Assembly: GCA_021234155.1 (NCBI GenBank)
Contig: JAJEKV010000072.1
Coordinates: 6,305,676-6,369,675 of the forward strand
Direction: 5' to 3'
Source: Isoetes taiwanensis
Taxonomy: Eukaryota; Streptophyta; Lycopodiopsida; Isoetales; Isoetaceae
DNA: 64,000 bases
Under the pieces are notes generated by a model. The model saw only the letters and a list, made by a program, of their open reading frames with translations, was not told the origin of the DNA and searched no databases. The position numbers were made by a program, and so were the translations under genes. Shown here piece by piece: positions 1 to 9,418 of this stretch (the first letter of the stretch is position 1; each line of letters begins with the position of its first letter).

Positions 1-957
1 AAAACATTGGTCTCTCTCTCTATGCCGTCATAGGCACAACACTTTTTAAAAATTGTCTTTGCTTATGCCACCATGGGCACATCTCTTTTTTTCATTTTCC
101 TGTTTTTCTTTTGGAACGAAAATTGGTTTTTGCCTATGTAAGTATAGGCACAAATATAATGTCTGTTTCTAGAAGCATCTACACTCTCCTACATTTTATT
201 TTATCATGTCTTTTGGTTGTATCATTAAATACGGAAGGTTTTAGCTAGACTCGTCATTGTTGCCTTGGCTTTATTTGCACCTGAGCCACCACTGCATAAC
301 TTGCAGACCATATACCCCCTCAAAAAGAAAGAAAAAGCGGAACGACGATTTCTAGATAACTTGTTTGCTGCTCTTGTACATCATGTTGCGTTTTGTAGTT
401 TAGATCTTTTTTGTCTAATCAAGGTGCTATGCGCGCATAGGCTTATGTTATTTTTATCGTACGAATGACATGTTTGACAACCTTGTTTGCGCTTTTTATA
501 ATGATGTGTATAAATTAATGTCATCATGTCTTACAAAAAACCTTCATATGAACTTTTCAAAGTGTGGTTCTTATATCATTTATGTACTCTATTTCTTTTT
601 ATCTAGTTTTCTAAAAGAAGCTAAATTTGTTAAAATTATTTTAGTAAAATGACCCTTCAAATGGAAATTTTATTTTAAAATATGTTAATTTTCTTCTTTT
701 GACCCCTCCAAAATAGCACCACACTCCTACGAAATAGGGCCTTTTTTAAAGTTTGAGGCCAAAACTAGCATATTTTAGGGAATCTTAGGGAATATTCTTT
801 TATTAGTGCAACTACAGGTCATTAGTGCATTTGCTAGGTCACCTTGTTTATAGCCTAGATCAAAGCCTACCGCCATATCACACGAACATCCAGGAAGAAA
901 CTGGATCAAACCCTCACGCCATCGGCTTTCATGGGTAATTTCAATAAAATTTTTTTA
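1..957. other. AT-rich stretch, no supported gene
   Basis: Short open frames occur here but have no recognisable domain and biased AT-rich content. The only notable piece is at about 800-850, where roughly 45 bp (including ACAGGTCATTAGTGC) closely match 47090-47135, the start of the DUF7869-family pseudogene further right. This suggests a fragment of the same repeat family. Confidence 0.5.
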
Positions 958-1090
958 AGTTTATAAAAATGGTTTATAAGTTTCTACGGGGGTAAATACC
1001 TCGGCTACCGGGGCTCTCTGCCTTCGCCCTCGCCCTCCCTATTTGGCTGGCGGTATTTATCCCGTAAAACCTATAAACAATTTTTATATA
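958..1090. repeat. Foldback (hairpin) repeat, MITE-like
   Basis: The left arm, about 958-1000, contains TATAAAAATGGTTTATAA followed by a CGGGGGTAAATACC end. The right arm, about 1052-1090, is its imperfect reverse complement, and the roughly 50-bp loop is GC-rich (CTCTGCCTTCGCCCTCGCCC). The arms pair over about 37-40 bp with a few mismatches. No flanking target duplication was resolved, so the class is unknown; a foldback MITE is the simplest reading. Confidence 0.6.
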
Positions 1091-1621
1091 ATACGTGAAA
1101 ACAATTTAATTGACCATTCACCGGAGGAGGTTATCCACATGGATTAAAACCCTAATAGGGCAAATTTATACATGTATACGCCAAGTTCAGGGAATGCTTT
1201 CTTGAAATCTTGTTTTCCACGTTCTTTATCCCATTTATTTTAGGCGCAATATGAGAAAGCGGGTTGAAGCTTGCTCATGATGCTCTGAGGGTTTACAAAG
1301 ATTTTTTCGGTGCTTGGCGGTCCCGGTGATGGAGTAACGACCTCCGATATTTAGCATCATGGGTACGCTTCGCTATGTTAACCGTTGCTAAAAGCGACCT
1401 TGGGGTATGCCAATTTTGACATGATTTTTGCCATCATAGCTTTTTGATGATAAGAAACTTCATCTTGTTTGCTCGTTATATTCCTTACCTTTGTTACCTG
1501 GCGCGGTTTATCGCTTCGAGCCTTGTAAAGGTTCTTGGTTTTGAAACTTTTATTGTAAAGTTGTTTATAGTTCGTCACGGGAAGAAAGCTAGGTAATCGT
1601 TTGAGTCCATAGAGTATCTTA

Positions 1622-1797
1622 TGTTGGAATGTTGGAGCATGTGTAATGGGCACACATGAAGAATGACTTCAGTGGAGGAGTGCCGAAAGCCCATCAAAGG
1701 GCCGTGCTTCGGTGGTAGAGTACTTGGCTTGCAAGCAAAAGAGGTCTGGGTTCGATCCCCACTGTCCACCCAATCATAGGAGACTCATTTCTCAACA
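1622..1797 (+). repeat. 5' LTR of TRIM
   Basis: The 176-bp left LTR runs from TGTTGGAATG to CTCAACA. It contains GGTGGTAGAGTACTTGG and GGTTCGATCCCC, which resemble tRNA A and B boxes. It differs from the right LTR by a handful of substitutions and small indels, so the insertion is not brand new. Confidence 0.9.
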
Positions 1798-1813
1798 TGG
1801 TATCAAGCCATGG
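1798..1813 (+). other. Primer binding site of TRIM (tRNA-iMet type)
   Basis: TGGTATCAAGCCATGG begins at the first base after the left LTR. Plant LTR elements primed by initiator methionine tRNA carry TGGTATCAGAGCC at this place, so the assignment rests on both position and sequence. Confidence 0.85.
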
Positions 1814-1974
1814 TCCCAAGTTGAGGGTGCTTAACCGCCCGGGATAATCCCGATGGTGAAGGGGTGAGAATGAGCAAAAGCTTGGCGATGGAAAGCCCAA
1901 CTCCTGATGGTGGAGTTGCAGGGAGGGAACATGTGGATTGTGGTGAAGGGCTGGAATGGATTGGTGTGCCCATT

Positions 1975-1982
1975 AAGGGGAA
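1975..1982 (+). other. Polypurine tract of TRIM
   Basis: AAGGGGAA abuts the first base of the right LTR, the expected place for plus-strand priming in an LTR retroelement. Confidence 0.7.
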
Positions 1983-2165
1983 TGTTGGAATGTTGGAGCA
2001 TGTGTAATGGGCACACATGAAGAAATGACTTCGGTGGAGGGGTGAGAATTTCTTGAAAGCCCATCAAGGGCGGTAGCTTCGGTGGTAGAAGTACTTGGCT
2101 TGCAAGCAAGAGGTCCTGGGTTCGATCCCCTGTCCACCCAATCATAGGAGACTCATTTCTCAACA
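1983..2165 (+). repeat. 3' LTR of TRIM
   Basis: The 183-bp right LTR has the same ends as the left one and is followed at once by the target duplication TCTTA. Confidence 0.9.
2068..2140 (+). other. tRNA-like block inside the LTR
   Basis: The block reads from GGGCGGTAGCTTCGG to TGTCCACCCA and can be laid out as a rough cloverleaf. It has a D-arm-like GGTGGTAGA, an anticodon-arm-like CTTGGCTTGCAAGCAAG whose 7-base loop CTTGCAA would place TGC at the anticodon, and a T-arm-like GGGTTCGATCCC. The acceptor stem pairs only partly. It resembles a decayed tRNA-Ala(TGC) type sequence and would supply an internal RNA polymerase III promoter. The left LTR has a counterpart at about 1699-1773. It is not called a functional tRNA gene because the stems are imperfect. 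Confidence 0.65.
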
Positions 2166-2170
2166 TCTTA

Positions 2171-3837
2171 ATGATCACATTTTGCTTGTGTGAATGATAT
2201 GCATGTAATCTTATGTCTTGTTTAATTTCTTGCTTGCACTCATTTCTAATTTATGCTTCATGCTAGAGTGGCTTAGCCCCGATGCATGCATGTATTTTAC
2301 ATTCCACTTCATTGATTTTATCGTTGTATCTTGTTGATAGGTTCTTTGAGACTTCTAGCATGCAATTTTAGAATTAAGTGTTGTTGGATTACATATTGTA
2401 TTAGGTTCTTGAGGGAGCAAACTCTTATAAGCGTGGAATTTTTCAGAATTGGATAAGAAGATCCTTGGCATTGTCTACATACATCATTGCAAATCAGAGG
2501 TAAAATGAATTATTTACTATTTCACTAGCTGTACAAGGCTAGAATTTGCATAAAATTTGCATAGAGTTGATAGTTGCACTTTCGAAATAAATAAAAGGAC
2601 GGGTTTTCTATTATACTAGTCGCCTTTCTCTGTATTTTCTTGTATGCAATGTAATAATTTCTGAACCTGGGCAAAAGTTAAGCTCATCATTTTTTGTAGC
2701 TATTTGCTTTGCTTATATACCTTCTATGTCTCTGCCATTGCCAATGCGTAGAGTCACGTTCTTGAATCGTAGTAAACTTAAACCAAAGCTAGCAATAATC
2801 ATTTCCTCGCATTTCTTTGCTTGCCCCAAAAGCCTTGTTATCGTCCTTTTCCCCGAGCATTCACAAAATTGTGAGTTTATGCGGTGTGGCTCTGCCATGA
2901 TGTCTGCCGGACACGCCATTCTATTACTATATCTTTATAGATAAAGAAATAAAAACAGTTGTAGTTGGAATAAAAAGAAATGAAAGGAAACTAGAATTTA
3001 TGTCTTTATTTGAAAAATATTTAAGTGTTGACAAGGAATTGAGCACTGAATTTGCATTGTCAGCATGTATGTGTGCTCGCATGCTTTCATGGAAGCAAGC
3101 GGAATCTTTTTACTATGTTTTGGAGCTTCTGTCATCTTTTTACATAAACCATAGAGGATCTTGTTCATATTGGGTAGATTGTTATCATTTTGATTCTCTT
3201 GTATTTGCTTTTAATTGAAGATCTTTTATCTTGGGTATATCTAAATGATGTCTTGACAATCAATAGTTTGTGATATTTTGTATAGGGACGAGATTCTAGA
3301 GTTTAATTTTGTATAAGGACGAGATTGCAGAGTTCAATGATGATATATAGTTTGTATAGGGATGGGTCAATTGGAATTATCAGGGTTCAAATCCCTGAGC
3401 ACTCTTTATATGCACTAATATGCATCTATATAGTTTATTAGATATTCGATATCAATTCTCATTGCTTTACAACCAGATGTTTTAGTGAAATAAACTCCTT
3501 TTGAGATTAACAATAAAATGTCAATATGATATGGAATCAACAATTATTAATTTGTTGTATAAACTTATACCAATTTATGCTTTAAAATAACAATGGAAAA
3601 TTAACGATTTTTTGCAAAAACTAACCCCACTCACGTAATAGAAAACATTAAGAATTGGATGGAGAAACTTATAACAATTATTATCTTAAAAGAAGACAAC
3701 AGTTTTCAAGTTGACCATACCTTATTACATTTATTCAGTTATGCCCTCGGACACACACTTGACATGTATATATACATTGATGTATACTTGTACAATTTGA
3801 CAGCATTCTTATTACTGCCACGGTTTTTCCCTCGAAA
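2171..3837. other. No supported gene
   Basis: This is AT-rich sequence with short open frames only. A short imperfect repeat of TTGTATAGGGACGAGATT occurs around 3280-3365. Nothing else is recognisable. Confidence 0.5.
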
Positions 3838-3965
3838 ATCCTTCGGGTCAGGGGTTTTTTTAACCCGGACAGTAATAAGTTTGCTGCGCTCCTTATGGGT
3901 CCCATAGGCCGATTGGCCTCAGTGGACGATAAAAAATCATTCTCATTCTCATTCTCATTTATGAA
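3838..3965 (+). repeat. Retroposon-like 3' tail with CATTCT repeats
   Basis: A GC-richer stretch ends in CCCATAGGCCGATTGG, then GTGGACGATAAAAAATC, then (TCATTC)n. A related end with CCCATA...GTGGACGAAAAA and (TTATC)n lies at 58190-58292. A conserved tail followed by a short simple repeat is typical of RTE-type LINEs and their SINEs. No body or open frame is preserved, so the family is uncertain. Confidence 0.45.
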
Positions 3966-5539
3966 ACTAATATTAATTGCATTGTCAAAACAACATTGAT
4001 TTTTTCATTTATTAAGTATGTCAAAATATGAAGCAGTTACTACTTTGATGAAAAGACCATTACTAGTTAGCCTATTTTTCTCAATAACAACATTGACATT
4101 TTATAATATTGGTTTATTCAAAAAAATGTATATAACTTCATTAGGCAAGCACTTGAAGTTGCACCAATAAACCATTGCTAATTTTTTGACCCAATACTTA
4201 AACAAAGTACTACTATTAAACTACATAGTTAACTACCATAAAATATTATAACCGTAAATGTGATAAAAAACTGAAAAAATAAATCATAAGAACGAACCTC
4301 ACCATATAAGGATGCCTAGTTATTCAACATATTAAACCACAAAATAATATTGCTTTATTATGGTGGTTTCATGCAAAAATTGCTGCAGAAAACTGATAAC
4401 AGTTATTTTTTGGGAGTCTTGTGAAACCCCATTGAAGGTGACGCATCACCCAAGAGGTGTCGAGCTCATGCCTTGCCCTCACGCAGTGGCAAACCATTAA
4501 GCCTAGCCCACTAAGATCCCTGGTAGGCTTTACACACCAGAGGGATCAATCAGTGATAGGACAAGTCCCCCTTATTCCACCGGTCTAACCCCGCCACCCA
4601 CAACCAGGCAGGCTCCTGTGCATGGGCCGCATTAATTGGGAGTTAGTGAGGCTATCTAGGATAATCTGCTACAGAGGCTTTCAGGGTCTCTACCCCCCTT
4701 CCCAATACATAGGAGAGCACATAGTGAAATCACCAGCATCATCAAAGGATTGAAATGTAGAATAACATCTAATCTATCTACTTAAACATCCATAGTTAGG
4801 TTCTTTCGTTAGAGCTTGTGATCTCAGAATCTATAAGGCCTCTAAGGCTGAACTAACATGCTAAACCAGCTCATTGCCGAGCTAAAGGCGGCATTGCACA
4901 ACAGAATGACCATTTACCTGATCCCTGACTCGCTCCAACTCCTCGGAATGCGTCCATGCCTTCATTCCGGCTGAAGACGGCTGCTGCTGGAAGATCTGTT
5001 GTGCAAATGCGGCTTATCGGAGCCTGCCAAAGCGAACTAGAATTTTGGCTTGGTCGGAATAGCCGATCGAAGGAAGCCCTAAATGCGAAAGAAGAAGGTT
5101 TAGGGTTTAAGGAAAGCCCTTATATGGGAACTTTTAGGGTTAGGTTTAGAAGGGATCCAGCAATGGGTTATTGCCACTTGGCAAGGGGGGGGGGGTTTAG
5201 TTGTATATGTTTATTACACATGCACAACTTACGAGGTTGCCCCCTAGGTGCAACGCTTTACGTATCGCCAGTACTTGTCATGATGACATGTACGTGTGAC
5301 GTTGCAGTATAATATATGTATTCAGATTGTATATTATATTGGAACATCACAACAGTGCCAAGCATAATCAGGGCTAAGGCTGAGATCAAAAGGAAAGGGC
5401 AAACCAGTCTGAGACATAAATCTGAGATATAATCTGGTGACATAACCTGGCAAGACAATGGCAAGACCTGGTGGAGATTACTCTGGGGACCAAGTTTCAT
5501 GGCCAGAAGACCACCCATGTTTTCCAAGGAGAGCAAAGT
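3966..5539. other. No supported gene; GC-rich 4420-4720 patch
   Basis: The part at 4420-4720 is much richer in GC than its surroundings and contains an inverted pair GATCCCTGGT / ACCAGAGGGATC at 4524-4556. It may be an old SINE or gene fragment, but no A/B boxes or tail were found. A 10-base G run occurs near 5187-5196. Open frames at 4956-5312 and 5258-5536 have no recognisable domain. Confidence 0.4.
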
Positions 5540-5885
5540 ATACTAGATGTCGTGTATATGTCGCGCGCGATATCACGTAGCACACGACGCGATGTCAATG
5601 ATCAATACCCAGATCACGCACCTGTTGGTGTCACGTGGCCTCAAAGTACTGACACATGGTATATACAGTATTGCGATGCCACGTTGCATGACGTGACGCC
5701 GTTGATGCCCTAGCTGGCGTGACACACGTGGCCTTGTCATAGTGATGTGGTGGTAGACGTCAGGTGTCGCACTAGATGTCGCATGCGACGTCTTTGCGAC
5801 GTGACGTTGCTACTGGTGATGTTGACATAACCTGGTCACGTCAAATGCGATGTCACATGACCCAGACATCGCTACCCCACGTCGC
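5540..5885. repeat. ACGT/GTC-rich degenerate repeat patch
   Basis: More than twenty short words of the kind TGACG, CACGTGG, GACGTC, GTCGC and GTCACG are packed into about 340 bp, with ACTAGATGTCG occurring twice (about 5552 and 5773). Such motif-dense patches resemble the subterminal regions of CACTA transposons, one of which lies in this window, but no CACTA end was found next to it. A cluster of bZIP-type ACGT sites is an alternative. Confidence 0.45.
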
Positions 5886-6205
5886 TAAATGCCCATTTTC
5901 TTGTTGTGGAAATTTCTCCACAATATAAGCTATTACTTACTTAATATTGCTCATTCGTCAAAAGGACATCCATATAGGATGCTTGCATTCTTATATTTAC
6001 AGTTGCTAGTTGTTGCAGCAAATGCTCAATCCGGCTACCAAATCATAGCTCTCTTTCCAAAGCTTGAGAAATTTGTTGATGCATTCCCTACCATAGCTTA
6101 TTTATCTCCCCCCAGCCATAACTCTAATTAAAAGGTCATATTACTTTGAAGTAAGAGCTAAACAGGAACAAAGATTTTTTTATTTATTTTTATTTTTTTT
6201 TTTTT

Positions 6206-6542
6206 ATTATACGTAAGCATGGAAACTGAGAGTTATGGTGCACTTGTGGAACCATGGGTGAATATTTAGCTAAGGTAATTTTTATGAAAGATGGAGGCTA
6301 ATATGAGTTGATACATCTGTGCACTTGTTAAACCATAAGCTGAATTCACGCTTTATGCAGACACTTTCTGGGGCTCCTGGCAATTTTCCAAGCATGAGAT
6401 CCAGGCACTTGTGAAACTCTGAAATTTAAGGGATAAGGGATTATGTTGTTTAGGAAATTCATTGCCATTGAAATTTTTCTTTGGGCATGTTTCTAAACCT
6501 AATTGTATTGCTCAAATCTTTTTGTAAAACTTCAGAAAAAGC
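6206..6542 (-). repeat. Dispersed 337-bp repeat, copy 1
   Basis: From ATTATACGTAAGCATGG to CTTCAGAAAAAGC this segment matches 9082-9418 with a single visible difference (T at 6463, C at 9339). It is preceded by a T-rich tract, so on the minus strand it ends in A-rich sequence like a retroposed copy. Inside, GCACTTGT recurs three times at roughly 80-85 bp spacing (about 6239, 6320, 6404). The family is unknown. Confidence 0.85.
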
Positions 6543-9081
6543 AGGGTCGTTGGATCTAGACTCTAGGTTCAGATATTACAAACGAAAATTAGGGTTTGCA
6601 CAGACGGCCATGGTCAGCACTCCACCGTAAGGTATCAGGGTTTTCTTATTTAGATCTGTGAGCAGATTTATAGCAATAAGCATCTGACGAAAAATATGTT
6701 GCCCGGATCTGAGCGTTGTTGGATTTCCGATGTGTTCTTCTAGCCGAGAATTGAGAATGAACATTGAGCAGTTTGGATTGGCGAAATCCTACTTGAAAGC
6801 AAAGACATGGCTGCTCCTGCATCAACTCTTAGAGTCCTGCTGCATCTGCATCGCTGGGCATCCCTTCATAATTATTGATTGTGTTGGATCAATTTCCATT
6901 AAGACAGCATCTCTGTAGACTGAGGCAAACTTAGAGCAAGCTGAAGACAGCACCGGATATGATTCCATGGAGAAAATACTTGATCTTCAACATATACTCA
7001 GGTCTGGGATTATGTTTTTACAGTTATACATTTAATGTACATATCCTGAATGATCTTGAAGAGTAAATAGCTTAAGACTTTTATCTGAATTTGCACAGCC
7101 ATGCAGCTTCAAATTTGAGTAAAGGATATTTGTACTTAGTACATTTAGCTGAAGAACACTTTTCCAATGTAAATCTAACGGCTGCATCCTCATAATCATT
7201 AAGTGGCAGTTATCCTAATTCGTTTTTGTTTATAACAGAAGGCTTTACTAGATCTGACCATTTGGTTGCACTATTGAACAAGTCTTTTAAGCACATAAGT
7301 CACTCTATCTTTTGCTGCAGAACATGGCCTGCAACAACATGGTTATAGATTACAGACATGAACTACAAATTTGCTCCTCTTATTCGTTATTGCATGTAGT
7401 TGAGGGCATAAATCCTTATTAATTTTAAAGCATGAAGATCTCTGCTGTAAGGGGCTGAGGGCATAAATATTAATGCATTTGACATAGACAGGAGCTTTTG
7501 GCTGGTAGCTTGCAAACCTTGCTTGGGACTTGGCAATCACATGGATCAGGATGAACATAGAGTGCTAAAACTATAGGAAAGAGTGCTAAAACTATAGGGC
7601 CATTGGGAATATAATATGTTGTGAATATCTCAGTGGTATGCAGTATGTGTTTGTTTACATAATTATTAAGGTAGAAGCAGAACTTGAATTTCGGTGCATA
7701 GAATAAATGTTTTAAAGTGCTTAAAAATAAGCCTGACTATACACTCACATGCAGCTTAGAATATGCCTTGCACTGCCTCACATAAGTGTGGGACCTATTA
7801 AGGTCATGCATTTAGAATTCGCTGCAGTAAGTGCAGAAATGCAGTGCTCCCTTGAACAGGATAATCAGGAGCAGAAAAAAGTTGTGCTCTGCCCGAGTTC
7901 TAGGGAGTTGGAATATTTCTAATCTTTTTTTGTTAGTTACAAGTAAGGTGAAGGGTGATAAACTTAAAAGACCCCATGACACCTGCTAGTAGCTTAGGCG
8001 TTTACCCATGTTCTTGGCTAACTGTCCTCTGGTTCTACTGCAGGTAACAGGGTCTTTTACTCCTTGCTATGTTTCTTTAGCATGTTACGAATATTTTGAA
8101 ACTGCTCAAGGCAGTTGCAGATGCTCAAGAGGAGTGTTTCAATACAGTTCAAATGACATTGGCTGATGCCTTAATTTTACATGGTATTTTGTTATGTACT
8201 TATTTTGTTACATGGTATTTTGGCTGATGGCCTACTTTTTACTGTACAAGGCAATCTCTGCTATAACGAAATGTAGCATTGTAGAAATGTCTAAGGATTA
8301 TGTTTCATGACTACAATTAAAAATTGGAAGTTTCTTATGTAACTATGTCCTTGGCCTAAGTTCAAATGCACCTGGTTGATCTTAGGGCTGCTTATTGAAT
8401 AATGCCTTGTTCTTGCAAAGATCATGTCATGATTAAAAGTTATGAAGGTCTTTGGACCTGATTGACTTAAAAGGTTTTTTATTCTTATCCCCAGTTTATT
8501 GGTTATACCAATAGCCAAGGCGTGGTTACTTTCAGGTGATGTCTTTTCTCTTATTCTATTTTACTAAAAATGTTCATTTCACTTATATAGGGCATTGGCA
8601 TTGGCGAGAGCTATGACAAGAACAAACTAGCAGAAAGAAGGAAAATGCTTTGAGAAATAGAGGATGAGAGCTATGATACGAATAATCAAGAAGAAATAAA
8701 GAAATCCATTCGGAAATAGAGGTAACAGGACAGTTGTTATTGATGAAATTATTTCAATAGAACTTGACATGGAAACTACATTTGGCCCAGACTAGCATTC
8801 GTACCAAGGGAAATATTTGTTTATCCTTGATAAGAAAGATGATATTCTGAAAAATCCAAGTGAGCACATTGTTGTTCACTTGTTTGCCATTTGGCCCATT
8901 CAAAGAAAAATATTTACCATCTGTAAATAGTAAATAGTAAGGTAAAGCTGACTTTAAGATTTTTTGCAGTATAGGAGGGGTAGGGCCTTGGTGCAACAAG
9001 GTCCTACTCTCCTTGTTGCTGAAATTAAATATCACTTTGGCCCATCCTGACCTACGGTTGGAGGCAGGTTTTTTTATTATT
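6543..9081. other. No supported gene
   Basis: Short open frames only. Small local repeats occur, for example two imperfect units containing GAGAGCTATGA and GAAATAGAGG at about 8605-8721. The diverged repeat at 7943-8085 is listed separately. Weak exon-like stretches near 6730-6960 have no recognisable product. Confidence 0.4.
7943..8085. repeat. Diverged repeat, copy A
   Basis: About 140 bp align with 12129-12262. Both contain AAGGTGAAGGG, CTTAGGC, GGCTAACTGTCCTCTGGTT and CTGCAGGTAAC. The copies are clearly diverged with small indels. Nature unknown. Confidence 0.7.
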
Positions 9082-9418
9082 ATTATACGTAAGCATGGAA
9101 ACTGAGAGTTATGGTGCACTTGTGGAACCATGGGTGAATATTTAGCTAAGGTAATTTTTATGAAAGATGGAGGCTAATATGAGTTGATACATCTGTGCAC
9201 TTGTTAAACCATAAGCTGAATTCACGCTTTATGCAGACACTTTCTGGGGCTCCTGGCAATTTTCCAAGCATGAGATCCAGGCACTTGTGAAACTCTGAAA
9301 TTTAAGGGATAAGGGATTATGTTGTTTAGGAAATTCATCGCCATTGAAATTTTTCTTTGGGCATGTTTCTAAACCTAATTGTATTGCTCAAATCTTTTTG
9401 TAAAACTTCAGAAAAAGC
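9082..9418 (-). repeat. Dispersed 337-bp repeat, copy 2
   Basis: This is the near-identical partner of 6206-6542. It is preceded by TTTTTTTATTATTATT and followed by another T-rich run (9419-9440). The near-perfect identity implies recent duplication or transposition. Confidence 0.85.

Larger units (their letters stand above)
1622..2165 (+). mobile_element. TRIM (miniature LTR retrotransposon) with tRNA-like LTRs
   Basis: This 544-bp element has two near-identical terminal direct repeats (176 and 183 bp), each starting TGTTGGAATG and ending CTCAACA, so it shows the TG...CA ends of LTR elements. Directly after the left LTR lies TGGTATCAAGCCATGG, close to the plant initiator-Met tRNA primer binding site TGGTATCAGAGCC. 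Directly before the right LTR lies a short purine tract, AAGGGGAA. The flanks carry a perfect 5-bp target duplication TCTTA (1617-1621 and 2166-2170). The 185-bp internal part codes for nothing, so movement would depend on proteins supplied in trans, as for known TRIM and Cassandra elements. Each LTR holds a tRNA-like block with A-box- and B-box-like sequence, recalling the 5S rRNA block in Cassandra LTRs. Confidence 0.9.

Noticed and set aside
2068..2140. A genuine tRNA-Ala gene
   Set aside because: The acceptor and T stems pair poorly and the block is repeated inside both LTRs, so it is a tRNA-derived part of the element.
1378..2178. Several minus-strand frames across 1.4-2.2 kb that look like proteins
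   Set aside because: Those in 1575-2178 are translations of the TRIM LTRs and internal region; matching peptides arise only because the LTRs are repeated. The frame at 1378-1653 lies mostly upstream of the element and has no recognised domain.
4420..4720. SINE
   Set aside because: No A/B boxes, tail or target duplication could be found.
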